Below are positions 56,361-64,000 of a stretch of 64,000 bases of DNA, one piece after another. The stretch comes from Bradyrhizobium sp. (GTDB lineage: Bacteria; Pseudomonadota; Alphaproteobacteria; Rhizobiales; Xanthobacteraceae). The stretch's first letter is position 1. The number at the start of each line of letters is the position of its first letter. The DNA lies in assembly GCF_027451485.1 (NCBI RefSeq), contig NZ_DAIDJE010000139.1, positions 39,004-103,003 of the forward strand, given 5' to 3'. The notes under the pieces are model-generated. The model was not told the origin of the DNA and made no database searches. It saw only the letters and a program-made list of their open reading frames with translations. Both the position numbers and the translations under genes were made by a program.

Positions 56361-57026
56361 TTAGGCCGCGCCAAGATTAAACCCCAGCGCGATCGTACCG
56401 ACCAGGATGAGGCTGATCGCCCAGACCGCATCCAGATTGAACCAGCCCCGCGAGACGAATCTCAGGCCCAAGTAGCGGTAGACGAGCCAGGCCAGGCATC
56501 CGCCGGCGCCGATCATTGCGATGACATGGACAATGGCGACGAGAACCGCGACGGCGAGATTGCCTTCGACAAGCGGGGCGGCGGCGGCGTGGCCGGACGC
56601 ATCGGAGCGGCAAAGTCCGAGATAGATCGGCACGAGCATGAGTCCCGCTCCGTGCGCGATCGCGATCGCAAATGACCAGAGTCCGAGTTGCGTTGGCGGT
56701 ATCCTTGCCAGCGACCTCGGATGGCGGCGATCAAGCAGGCGGAAGATGCCAAACCCGATAACGACAAGGGCCGCAGCAATCTGGATGTCGTGCCGCCATT
56801 CGGCAAGCGCGAGCAGCAGCCCGAACGGCAACAGTATCACGAGGACTGCCAGCAAATGCCCGACTGACAAAGGCAAAAGCGTCAGAAACAGCGCGCGCGG
56901 ACTTTTTTCCATCAGTCCCGCAGAGACTGCGAGCGGCCACCCCATTCCCGGGTTGGCGCCGTGAAAGAGGCCGCTCGCAATGACGGCCAGCCAAAGCCAG
57001 GCGCCTGTCCAATCGCCTTGGCTCAA
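56361..57026 (-). CDS. polytopic membrane protein, possibly metal-transporter-like
   Basis: 221 residues with about six TM helices. His-containing helix starts SGLFHGANPGMGW, LSVGHLLAVLVILLPFG and IAIAHGAGLMLVPIYLG vaguely resemble NicO/RcnA-like transporters, but I cannot assign a family. TTG start one base after the stop of the SBP56-like gene (TAA-A-TTG), so translation is probably coupled. It may help supply metal to that enzyme; this is inference. Confidence 0.72.
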   Translation of the reverse strand: MSQGDWTGAWLWLAVIASGLFHGANPGMGWPLAVSAGLMEKSPRALFLTLLPLSVGHLLAVLVILLPFGLLLALAEWRHDIQIAAALVVIGFGIFRLLDRRHPRSLARIPPTQLGLWSFAIAIAHGAGLMLVPIYLGLCRSDASGHAAAAPLVEGNLAVAVLVAIVHVIAMIGAGGCLAWLVYRYLGLRFVSRGWFNLDAVWAISLILVGTIALGFNLGAA

Positions 57027-57027
57027 T

Positions 57028-58428
57028 TTAAGCCGACGGATAACAGAAAGAGTCGGTCGAGCAGTCCCCGCCCTCGAGCCGGATCTGATGAGGCCGATAT
57101 CCGTCGGGACAATTCACCCAATAGTCGCTGGCGAGTTCGAGCCCACCGCTGGGGCCCGCGTTGGCCATCACGGCCGCCCCAGGCATTCCGTCGGGATAGA
57201 ACTGCTTGTCCCATGTCGAGTAGAGCGAGTTCGTCCAGTAGACGCGTTTGCCGTCACGGCTGATTTCGACCATTTGCGGACCGCCCGCGTAAGCCTTGCC
57301 GCTCGGGTGCGGCGTGCGGCGTGCGATGCCGCCGATGTGCACGGAGCCAGCAAGCTTCGGCTTTCTGGGATCGCGGACGTCGTATTGCCGCATCTCGCCG
57401 GTGCCCCAGCAGGAAACGTACAGAAAGCGGTCGTCCATCGACAGGTCGATGTCGGTCACGAGCGGAGGCACCGCGCCAAAACCCTGCAGCAGCGGCGGCA
57501 GCTTCTCCTTCGCGGCCGGCTCGGGCGGGATGGTCGCGGTCTTTTCTGCGTGGAATTTTCCGTCCTCGCGCCACCAGGTGAAGATCGAGGCCTCGAGGTT
57601 CGTGGTGTCGACGACGACGCCGACAAAGCCGTATTCACGAACCGGATCGTGGGCGGGCCGCACCTCCAGCGCCATCTGATGGTTGGCGCCGAGATCGATG
57701 GTTTGCGTGTGACGCCGCTCCCGCAAGTCCCAGAAGTGGAGCCGGTGACCATATTTGTTGGCAAGCAGATCTTCGGCAACGATGCCGTTCTCGAACTGCG
57801 GCGGCAGCGCCCATTCGCTTGTCACCATGTAGTCGCGTGGCAGGTTCCACCAGAAGTCATAATGCAGCTTTTGCGGGCCTCGATCGATCTCCCAACGCCC
57901 GAGCACCTCGAATGTCTCGCAATCCATGATGAACACACCGGGAGGTCCCTCGGTGCCATCCTTTCCGCCGCCGCCGAGCGTGCTGACATAGATGCCTTCA
58001 GGCCCGCAATGGATCGTATGCGGCCGCGAGTAGCCGGTCTTCTTGAACACCTCTTCGGGCTCGATGATCTTGTGAATCCGTGCCTTGGTGGGATCGGGCT
58101 TGGTGTCCACGATATAGATCCGCGAGGAGCGGATTCCGGGAATGACGAGATAGCGTCGCTCGACGAAGGCGTGGCCTGCGAGCGGCGACAGCGCCGACGA
58201 GCAGGCGTTCCAGCCGAAGTGATGAAACTCGTCGCCCTTGTTCGGCATCACGACCGTGTGGACGATCTGACTATAGGTCTGCGACGACGGGTTGACGTCA
58301 ACGACCGCGAGCGCGTCCGGCTTCGAAAAATCCGGACAGAGCAGCAGCATATAGGCGAAGTTTTCCGCGGGAGCTTCCATCGCCAGCCTCGGCGATGCAT
58401 GAAACGTGGGATCCGGCCTCATTGTCAT
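57028..58428 (-). CDS. selenium-binding protein 56 / methanethiol oxidase family
   Basis: Beta-propeller protein of 466 residues. Family blocks are DEFHHFGWNACSSALSPLAGH, SRPHTIHCGPEGIYVSTLGG, SEWALPPQFENG and LYVSCWGTGEMRQYDV. Homologues oxidise methanethiol to formaldehyde, H2S and H2O2 using copper. The Cys motif reads CSSA where animal proteins have CSSC. The track start at 58707 is too early; ATG 58428 has GGGAGG upstream. Couples to the membrane-protein gene. Confidence 0.9.
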   Translation of the reverse strand: MTMRPDPTFHASPRLAMEAPAENFAYMLLLCPDFSKPDALAVVDVNPSSQTYSQIVHTVVMPNKGDEFHHFGWNACSSALSPLAGHAFVERRYLVIPGIRSSRIYIVDTKPDPTKARIHKIIEPEEVFKKTGYSRPHTIHCGPEGIYVSTLGGGGKDGTEGPPGVFIMDCETFEVLGRWEIDRGPQKLHYDFWWNLPRDYMVTSEWALPPQFENGIVAEDLLANKYGHRLHFWDLRERRHTQTIDLGANHQMALEVRPAHDPVREYGFVGVVVDTTNLEASIFTWWREDGKFHAEKTATIPPEPAAKEKLPPLLQGFGAVPPLVTDIDLSMDDRFLYVSCWGTGEMRQYDVRDPRKPKLAGSVHIGGIARRTPHPSGKAYAGGPQMVEISRDGKRVYWTNSLYSTWDKQFYPDGMPGAAVMANAGPSGGLELASDYWVNCPDGYRPHQIRLEGGDCSTDSFCYPSA

Positions 58429-58825
58429 CAGATGCCTCCCTGTTTGCGCCGTGATGCCCTGTGAGGAAAACACCGGTTTGCGGCTGTTGGGTGGCAATAT
58501 GCGCGATTCTGGTGGGCTGGCGCGCTGGATCGGCGCCCGATCCCGTCGGCGCCGGTTGTCGGGGTCGGGTGCCATCACCTTCGCAGATAAGTTCGCCAGC
58601 GAAAGCTGCGGGCGGCAGAACTTCCTTCCGATGGCCCGCAATGAACCCGAACCTATTGCACCGCACCGGACTGCGTTTCTGCGCTTTCGGGGTCGAGCAG
58701 AGATCAATCGGCTGCCAGCTTCGGCCGGACCGGTTGAAGATGACCCTTCTGAGACATGCTCTTCCGACGGCGTTTCCGCTTTGCGTCCAAGAGACGAGCA
58801 GAGAAACCCGCAACAGGAAGACTAT
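58429..58825. other. gap between dioxygenase beta-subunit gene and SBP56-like gene
   Basis: About 400 bases on the minus-strand side of the operon. ORFs here (for example 58298..58813 minus and 58461..58859 plus) look like shadows. No ferredoxin or reductase is seen. The SBP56-like gene probably has its own promoter here. Confidence 0.5.
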
Positions 58826-59422
58826 TCACAAGATGATGCTGGGATTGCGGATACATTGATCACACTGAAGCAGATTCACCTGCTTGGCAGAAATCTTCCA
58901 TTTCCCGTCGTACCTTCGGAAGCGGTGCCCGGCCCAACCGGCGAGTACCCGGGTTTCGTCGTCCCAGAACTCATTGATCATGAAGTTCGATCGCACGAGC
59001 TTCTGGTCCGCATTCAAGCAATCGAATACCTCGACATTCGACACCACCCGAACAGTCCTCGATGAGGGTGCCTGCGACCAGGCAAAGCCCGTCGACAGGC
59101 GATAGACGCGGTCTCCAAGCCTGCGGCGGTCATCGAACATCACGGCGATTTCGCTGCGCGGATCGCCTCCATTTGGAGTGCTCGGCACCCAATAGAAGCA
59201 TTCATCCGCATAGCTCGCCATCCAGCCGGTGAAATCAAGCCTGTCGAGAAGGCGTGCCTCGCGTTCAACCAGTCGCCGGAAAAAATCACGCTCGGCAGGA
59301 TCCTCGACCGTAGGCTCTTCGGTTCTGATGCGGTGAAAGTCCGCAATCAATTCCCGATAGGCCGCATCATCGACATAGTAGGAATAGCGTGCCGGATCAC
59401 GGCTGAGGGAAGTCGTGCTCAT
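58826..59422 (-). CDS. aromatic ring-hydroxylating dioxygenase, small (beta) subunit
   Basis: Non-catalytic cystatin-like beta subunit of a Rieske dioxygenase, 198 residues. Typical features are REARLLDRLDFTGWMASYADECFYWVP, EIAVMFDDRRRLGDRVYRL and the ending HRFRRYDGKWKISAKQVNLLQCDQ (quoted in part). Its ATG directly follows the TAG of the alpha subunit gene with no spacer, so it is co-translated in an alpha-beta unit. Confidence 0.92.
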   Translation of the reverse strand: MSTTSLSRDPARYSYYVDDAAYRELIADFHRIRTEEPTVEDPAERDFFRRLVEREARLLDRLDFTGWMASYADECFYWVPSTPNGGDPRSEIAVMFDDRRRLGDRVYRLSTGFAWSQAPSSRTVRVVSNVEVFDCLNADQKLVRSNFMINEFWDDETRVLAGWAGHRFRRYDGKWKISAKQVNLLQCDQCIRNPSIIL

Positions 59423-60784
59423 CTAGGGCTCCCGACGAATGGTCAGCTTCGGCTGCGTTTTCATTAGACGTTTCCATTCTTTGATGTATTCGCGCATGAA
59501 GACTTCGTCCGTCGCCGGCCCCTTCAGCGTGCCATCTTCGAGCGTCTTGATGCGGCCGGGGATGTCGAGGCCCCGGTTCATGTAGATCCATTCGTCTTCC
59601 CGGCAGCGCAGACCACGCTGAATCTGTTCGAAGTTGGTGACGTCGTCGACTTCGCCGAAGTTCGGAAAACCTTCCTGCGTCCGCATCCGAAGGGTGTTGA
59701 TATCGTTCAGCACGTCAGGGCCCATCGTGCCGTCAACATCCTCGATCTTGGTGCCGTACCAGATGGTGTCGGTCTCGTCGTACGAGATCGGCTGAAACAC
59801 CTGGATGTGGTTGCCGAGCAGCGACAGGTTGGGAAAGATGTTTATGTTGACCGGCTCCGATCCCGCCAAGTCCAGAAACGACTCGGCCTTTGCGCCAAAC
59901 CGGCTTCGCAGCTTCTCGGCGACGTGCTCCATGCCGGGGTGCAGCGATTCGATCGCCCAAAGGCCGCCCGTCCGCGGCTGCAAGTTCGGCCGCTTGTCCT
60001 TGAAGTGATGTCCGTTGCCCATGTACTGGATATACATCGGCTGCTCGTCGGGCGAGTTCTTGTAGTAGGACATGCCCTTCTCGGTCGCCTCGTCCTGAAA
60101 GCGGTTTTCCGTTTCGAGCAGCGAGCGGTGCGAATACAGCACATGGTAACCGTCGCCGGAATTGTCGTAGGCGAGCTTCCAATTCCCCTTGTACTTGATG
60201 CGATTGGCTTCGCAGACGATGATCTTTCCACCCGGGTTGCGATCGATCCACTCGTCCAGCGGACGCTTGATTGGCCCGAGATGGTCGCTCAGCGACGGCA
60301 TCGCTTCGTTTAGCGTGGCGAAGATGAACCCGCGATAAGATTCCACCCGCGGCACCTGCGCCAGGTTGAATTTGGCATCATGTGCAGGATTTTCCGCGTA
60401 ACCGTCGGGCCACGGCACGCCGCGCAGCTTGCCGTCGTTCTGGAAATTCCAGCCGTGATAGGGACACTGGAACGCGCGCTTGTTGCCTTTCTCGAAACGG
60501 CAGAGCGTCGTCCCCCGGTGGGTGCATCGATTGAACAGGGCGCGGATCACGCCCTCGTTGTCACGCGTGACGATGAGCGGACGCAGACCGAGCCTCGCCG
60601 TGATGTAATCATTGCGTTCCGGAATCTGGCTCTCGTGAGCGAGATAGACCCAGGTGCCGCCGAACACGGACCGCATCTCGGCTTCGAAGATGGCGGGATC
60701 CGTATAAAGCGACTCATGGACGCGGTCCTCCTGGACCAGGTCATCCCAATCATAGGCTTGCGTGCGGCGTTCGATGTGGGTCAT
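59423..60784 (-). CDS. aromatic ring-hydroxylating dioxygenase, large (alpha) Rieske subunit
   Basis: 453-residue catalytic subunit. The Rieske cluster ligands are CTHRGTTLC and CPYHGWNF (C-x-H ... C-x2-H). The mononuclear iron site follows in NSGDGYHVLYSHRSLL (Asp bridging residue and two His), with the late carboxylate expected near NLSLLGNHIQVFQPISYDE. Overall shape fits the benzoate/anthranilate/aniline-type oxygenases. It lies 24 bases after the GS-like gene. No reductase or ferredoxin gene is present in the operon. Confidence 0.93.
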   Translation of the reverse strand: MTHIERRTQAYDWDDLVQEDRVHESLYTDPAIFEAEMRSVFGGTWVYLAHESQIPERNDYITARLGLRPLIVTRDNEGVIRALFNRCTHRGTTLCRFEKGNKRAFQCPYHGWNFQNDGKLRGVPWPDGYAENPAHDAKFNLAQVPRVESYRGFIFATLNEAMPSLSDHLGPIKRPLDEWIDRNPGGKIIVCEANRIKYKGNWKLAYDNSGDGYHVLYSHRSLLETENRFQDEATEKGMSYYKNSPDEQPMYIQYMGNGHHFKDKRPNLQPRTGGLWAIESLHPGMEHVAEKLRSRFGAKAESFLDLAGSEPVNINIFPNLSLLGNHIQVFQPISYDETDTIWYGTKIEDVDGTMGPDVLNDINTLRMRTQEGFPNFGEVDDVTNFEQIQRGLRCREDEWIYMNRGLDIPGRIKTLEDGTLKGPATDEVFMREYIKEWKRLMKTQPKLTIRREP

Positions 60785-60808
60785 GGGTCAGCACCCCGCA
60801 GAAGTGGG

Positions 60809-62299
60809 CTAGAAAAAATCAAAATACTCGTTCTGCTCCCAGTCCGTGATCTCATCGCTCGACGGATCCAGGCTGTTGGCGGCGACGAACTCAGCGAAGC
60901 GGTCCGCCTCCTTGCGCTTCAGCGCGAGATAGTAGTTTACGAACAGGTCGCCCATCTCCCGGCGAAACAGCGCAGATTGCGAGAGGCTGTCGAGCGCCAA
61001 TGGCAAACTCTTCGGCAACCTGGTGCGATCCGTGCTGTAGGGATCGGTGTCCGGCGCACCCGGATCAAGTGAGTTGTCGATACCATCGAGGCCAGTGATG
61101 ATCTGCGAGGCAACGTAGAGATAAGGATTGGCCGATGGCTCTCCCAAACGGTTCTCGATCCGGGAGGCAGGATCGCCAGGCTCTCCCAATATCCTCAGCA
61201 TCACGCCGCGATGGTCATTGCCCCAGGCCAGCCGGTCCGGCGCGAGCGAATTGGCGCGGAAACGACGGTAGGCATTGACGGTGGGATTGGCGAATACCGT
61301 GGCGGGAATGCCGTGAGCTAGCAAGCCGCCTAAATAAGACATGCCCAGGCTGGAAAGCGGAATGCCGCTTTCGCTCGGCGTGAACGCGTTGGCCCCGGCC
61401 GAATCGACGAGAGATTGGTGCAGGTGCCATCCGCTCGAATAGAGGCCCTTCACTTTCGGGCGGCACATGAAGCTTGCGAGATAGCCCATCCGTCGCATGA
61501 TCTGCCGCGTGGCGGTACGGAAGAGCAGCAAGTTGTCGGCTGCGCGGAGGGCATCTGCCGGCCCGAAGGTGCACTCCACCTGGCCGGGTCCCCATTCGTT
61601 CTCGAAGGATCGGACAGGTAGATCCAGAGCTTCGTAAGCGCTTGCCAATCTCGCGATCGGCTCGTGCATGAGATCGAAGCTGGTTTCCGAATGGAACGAG
61701 TAGCCGGGCTCGACAGGATAGGCGCGTAACGCACGCCCCTTGATTCCCGGTGCGCCGAGATTTTGCTCGGTCAGTCGATCGTCGGCAAGGCGAAGCAAGT
61801 ACCACTCCACCTCCAGACCGACGACGCTGCGAAGACCACGGCCGTTGAGACGCTCGACCTGCTTCCTCAACACGTGTCGCGGTGAGAAATGGAATGGCCG
61901 TCCCGATGTGAAGTAATCGTCGCACAGCACCCAGCCGACGGTCGGTTCCCACGGCAATACCCGAAAGGTGAAGGGGTCCGGGACGATGATCAGGTTGGGC
62001 GACCCGGTCATCTCCTCTAGTCCCAGGCCGCCGCCGCGGGTGAATGATGAGAAGACCCGGGCCCCGGACGCGTCGAGCGTCGCCGTCGCAACATTGATGT
62101 TGTAGCCGTTCGTCATGGCGCCGCGAAAGACCTCGGAGGTAACGGTTTTCGCGCGCGAGACCCCGTGCGGATCGCTCCAGGCCACGCGCACCAGCTTGAC
62201 GCCGTCCTTGGCGATCCGGTCGGTCACCTCCTTCGATCGTGCGCGCTGGTCCTCGGTCCAAAGGCCGTGCTTGTCGATGAAACCGGAACTGCTGGACAT
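60809..62299 (-). CDS. glutamine synthetase-family ligase (gamma-glutamyl-amide synthetase-like)
   Basis: 496-residue GS-fold enzyme. ATP/metal-site motifs are VVGLEVEWYLL, FENEWGPGQVECTFGP, SSGWHLHQSL, NPTVNAYRRFRANSLAPDRLAW (in parts) and the Arg/Glu RIENRLGEPSANPY; the C-terminus WEQNEYFDFF fits GS-like ligases. ATG 62299 (MSSSSGFID) follows AGAGG; the track start would overlap the promoter region. Position ahead of a Rieske dioxygenase suggests gamma-glutamylation of an amine before oxygenation, as with TdnQ/AtdA1 of aniline degradation; gamma-glutamylpolyamine synthetase is the main alternative. Confidence 0.88.
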   Translation of the reverse strand: MSSSSGFIDKHGLWTEDQRARSKEVTDRIAKDGVKLVRVAWSDPHGVSRAKTVTSEVFRGAMTNGYNINVATATLDASGARVFSSFTRGGGLGLEEMTGSPNLIIVPDPFTFRVLPWEPTVGWVLCDDYFTSGRPFHFSPRHVLRKQVERLNGRGLRSVVGLEVEWYLLRLADDRLTEQNLGAPGIKGRALRAYPVEPGYSFHSETSFDLMHEPIARLASAYEALDLPVRSFENEWGPGQVECTFGPADALRAADNLLLFRTATRQIMRRMGYLASFMCRPKVKGLYSSGWHLHQSLVDSAGANAFTPSESGIPLSSLGMSYLGGLLAHGIPATVFANPTVNAYRRFRANSLAPDRLAWGNDHRGVMLRILGEPGDPASRIENRLGEPSANPYLYVASQIITGLDGIDNSLDPGAPDTDPYSTDRTRLPKSLPLALDSLSQSALFRREMGDLFVNYYLALKRKEADRFAEFVAANSLDPSSDEITDWEQNEYFDFF

Positions 62300-62415
62300 G
62301 AGACCTCTGATCGATCGGGTGGGCAGCCTCGGACTCGCTGGCATGATCACCAGGATGGTATATTAAACAAATGCCGTGTTCGTCACATCTTATGATTTAA
62401 CTGGTATGTTTTGAG
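62300..62415. promoter_or_regulatory. divergent promoter region between GS-like gene and LysR gene
   Basis: 116 bases, distinctly AT-rich compared with its surroundings (ATGGTATATTAAAC and TCTTATGATTTAACTGGTAT). Such spacing is typical for a LysR regulator controlling the divergent operon. A T-N11-A site cannot be assigned with certainty. Confidence 0.5.
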
Positions 62416-63354
62416 ATGCCGTTCTCGACGGTGCAGCGGGAGCCGCTGATCAACCGCCTCCGCCTATCGCAGCTAGCGTTGCTGGCGGCAATGGATCGAA
62501 CCGGCACGCTCAGCGCGGCCGCTCGCGAGGTCAATCTGACCCAGCCCGCCGCGTCGCGCTTGCTGCGGGAGCTCGCATCCGATCTCCGCGTCGTGCTCTT
62601 CGAACGCGTCGGACGCACCTTGCGGCCGACCGCGGCGGGACGCGCCCTGATCCGCCGGGCGGTCGGCTTCCTGGCGGAGCTCGACCGTACGCAGGATGAA
62701 ATCGAGGCGATTCATGACGGCCTGGTCGGAACGGTTCGCCTCGGGGCCGGCGTCAGCTCCTGCTATGTCGTCGTCCCGACCGCGCTCAAGCTTCTGATGG
62801 AGCAGTCTTCGGAAATCGCTGTCAACATCCGGGAAGGCGCCATGGACGAGTTGCTGGGGCGCTTACGCACTGGTCAGATCGATCTTCTGGTCGGCCGGTT
62901 TGGCCACGAGCAGGACTTATCCGACGTCAAGACCGAGGATCTCTATCGGCCGAGTGTCGTGGCCGTTTGCGGGGTCAAACATCCTTTGGCCTCGCGTCGA
63001 TCGCTCGATTGGGATCAGCTCTACGAGCAGCCATGGATTTTTCCCGAGGCCGGCACCGCGATGCGCTCGGCCATCGAGTCTCACTTTCGTAAGACCAAGC
63101 GGCGTCCGGCCAAGGCGTCGGTTGAATCATCCTCGATCCAGGCCAATGTCGCGCTTCTCAATTCGTCGCGCTTGATATGGGTCCTGTCGTCCGACGTGGC
63201 GGCGTATTTCGCTAAGCTGGGGGCGCTGCACGTCCTGATGGTGGAGCAGTTGCCCGCGCCTGGAGCTTTCGTGCTGGCTTGGCTCGTCGGTCGCCGATTG
63301 TCCCCTGCGGCCGAGAAGCTTGCCGACTGTCTACGGGCAGTAGGAACGCTCTAG
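62416..63354 (+). CDS. LysR-family transcriptional regulator
   Basis: 312 residues. HTH at ~15-60: RTGTLSAAAREVNLTQPAASRLLRELA. The effector domain (~95-300) includes VRLGAGVSSCYVVVPTALKLLMEQ and LRTGQIDLLVGRFGH, similar to the GbpR/PcaQ subgroup. Divergent from the GS-like/dioxygenase operon, which it probably activates in response to the pathway substrate or product. Confidence 0.92.
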   Translation: MPFSTVQREPLINRLRLSQLALLAAMDRTGTLSAAAREVNLTQPAASRLLRELASDLRVVLFERVGRTLRPTAAGRALIRRAVGFLAELDRTQDEIEAIHDGLVGTVRLGAGVSSCYVVVPTALKLLMEQSSEIAVNIREGAMDELLGRLRTGQIDLLVGRFGHEQDLSDVKTEDLYRPSVVAVCGVKHPLASRRSLDWDQLYEQPWIFPEAGTAMRSAIESHFRKTKRRPAKASVESSSIQANVALLNSSRLIWVLSSDVAAYFAKLGALHVLMVEQLPAPGAFVLAWLVGRRLSPAAEKLADCLRAVGTL

Positions 63355-63937
63355 CTGAAGATGCTTGGCGATCATTGCTGCGCAATCTGAGACTGCACGG
63401 CGAGCGATTCCACCTTCTGCGTCCTGGTTTGCGCCCAACAGATGCACCTCCGTTTCGCCTCTTGTGCCCTTCGCGTCGTTTGTCTTCTCTGTACAAAGCC
63501 ATCACGAGCGAAGCGTACACCTGCGGCACCGAGACCTCCGGCACTTATGATTACGCCCTCCTCAAGGGAAAGAATCCCCTTGTGCCTTCGGGCAAATCAC
63601 TGGCACCTCTTTGCCCGTCTCGCGCCCTTTCACGAGGGGCGTATCACGGACGTTGGGCGCGGGATGCGGTTGTCTAGTCGCTGCTGGGGCGTCAAGCATA
63701 TAGTTTCAATGAACGCGCAATGAACCTCCGGACCGGTGACGGAAGCCTCGGCTCCTCCTGCGGGGGTTGTTCGGCGAGCAGACCCGCGCCTGCAACTCCC
63801 GCGAGACTAGCGAGCCGACCAGCCGCTCATTCGCAGCGGATTCCAGGCACCCTCGGCAGATGAAGCGTTTTCCCCTGCGGAACTTCCGCGGCCCCTGCAC
63901 GTTCGCTCATTCAATTTCGAACATTGGAGGAGACGAC
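63355..63937. other. 583-base region without convincing gene
   Basis: The ORFs here (for example 63279..63677 plus and 63706..63900 minus) are Arg/Pro/Ser-rich, without ribosome sites. The translated stretch GKNPLVPSGKSLAPLCPSRA resembles sequence I have seen in intergenic repeats of Bradyrhizobium, so this may be repeat-derived. The end holds GGAGGAGACGAC, the ribosome site of the next gene. Confidence 0.5.
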
Positions 63938-64000
63938 ATGCGTAGACATTTGATGCTATCCACCGCTGCCGTTGGGCTGATGCTGGCCTCGGGCCTGGCG
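63938..64000 (+). CDS. start of an exported protein, truncated by window end
   Basis: ATG after a strong GGAGGAG. The 21 visible codons form a signal peptide start (RRHLMLSTAAVGLMLASGLA). The product cannot be identified; periplasmic dehydrogenase, cytochrome or binding protein are all possible. Confidence 0.75.
   Translation, partial: MRRHLMLSTAAVGLMLASGLA

Noticed and set aside
63279-63677. 132-codon ORF after the LysR gene
   Set aside because: It overlaps the end of the LysR gene, lacks a ribosome site and has repeat-like, low-credibility sequence.

Overview
The window is GC-rich, densely packed alphaproteobacterial chromosome, most likely Bradyrhizobium or a close relative. The basis is the high-GC codon use, the gene families (extensin-like protein, TIGR02301 protein, many orphan solute-binding proteins, HWE/HisKA_2 kinase, DUF1499 protein), and intergenic palindromic repeats of a type I associate with Bradyrhizobiaceae. 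This taxonomic call is inference, because there is no rRNA in the window. One tRNA gene is present. I see no insertion sequence, prophage, CRISPR array or replication origin.

Layout. 0-11 kb is mostly core metabolism: a 5'-truncated SDR, CorA, a lipoprotein L,D-transpeptidase convergent with an extensin-like gene over a shared hairpin terminator, an acyl-CoA ligase, a DUF1499 membrane protein, a metallo-beta-lactamase-fold hydrolase, glutaryl-CoA dehydrogenase, and ribB behind an FMN riboswitch. 11-22 kb is a catabolic and uptake block: a PLP aminotransferase, two paralogous amidohydrolases (one with a Tat signal) either side of a complete Dpp/Opp-type ABC importer, and an aldo/keto reductase. 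22-29 kb looks like a beta-hydroxy/beta-keto acid pathway. A minus-strand set (MBL hydrolase, alpha/beta hydrolase lacking its nucleophile serine, SDR, GntR regulator) diverges from a plus-strand set (3-hydroxyacyl/carnitine-type dehydrogenase, BKACE enzyme, orphan Bug-type binding protein), with a palindromic operator candidate between them.

29-43 kb is housekeeping and repair: tRNA-Pro(CGG), Sua5/TsaC, a GlcD-type FAD dehydrogenase with GNAT, Nudix and racemase-like genes, an SRAP protein, YgfZ-Tag-HD in an overlapping operon, a large secreted protein with a putative Cys/His catalytic pair, and gamma-glutamyltransferase. 43-54 kb is signalling: a dCache/PAS/GGDEF/EAL protein, an orphan TRAP binding protein 10 bases upstream of a chemoreceptor, a second L,D-transpeptidase, a HWE-type kinase and an LLM flavoprotein. 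54-64 kb holds a YgiQ radical-SAM protein, a SBP56/methanethiol-oxidase homologue coupled to a membrane protein, and an operon encoding a glutamine-synthetase-like ligase plus both subunits of a Rieske dioxygenase, opposite a LysR regulator.

The strongest candidate for an unusual system is that last cluster (58.8-63.4 kb). A GS-like ligase, a Rieske dioxygenase and a LysR regulator together resemble the logic of aniline degradation (gamma-glutamylation, then dioxygenation), but the amidotransferase-like protein and the reductase are missing. Other points of note are a composite two-part palindromic repeat present in two near-complete and several partial copies, a 69-codon ORF between the FMN riboswitch and ribB that is positioned for translational coupling, and the Ser-to-Ala change at the nucleophile elbow of the hydrolase at 23.2-24.0 kb.
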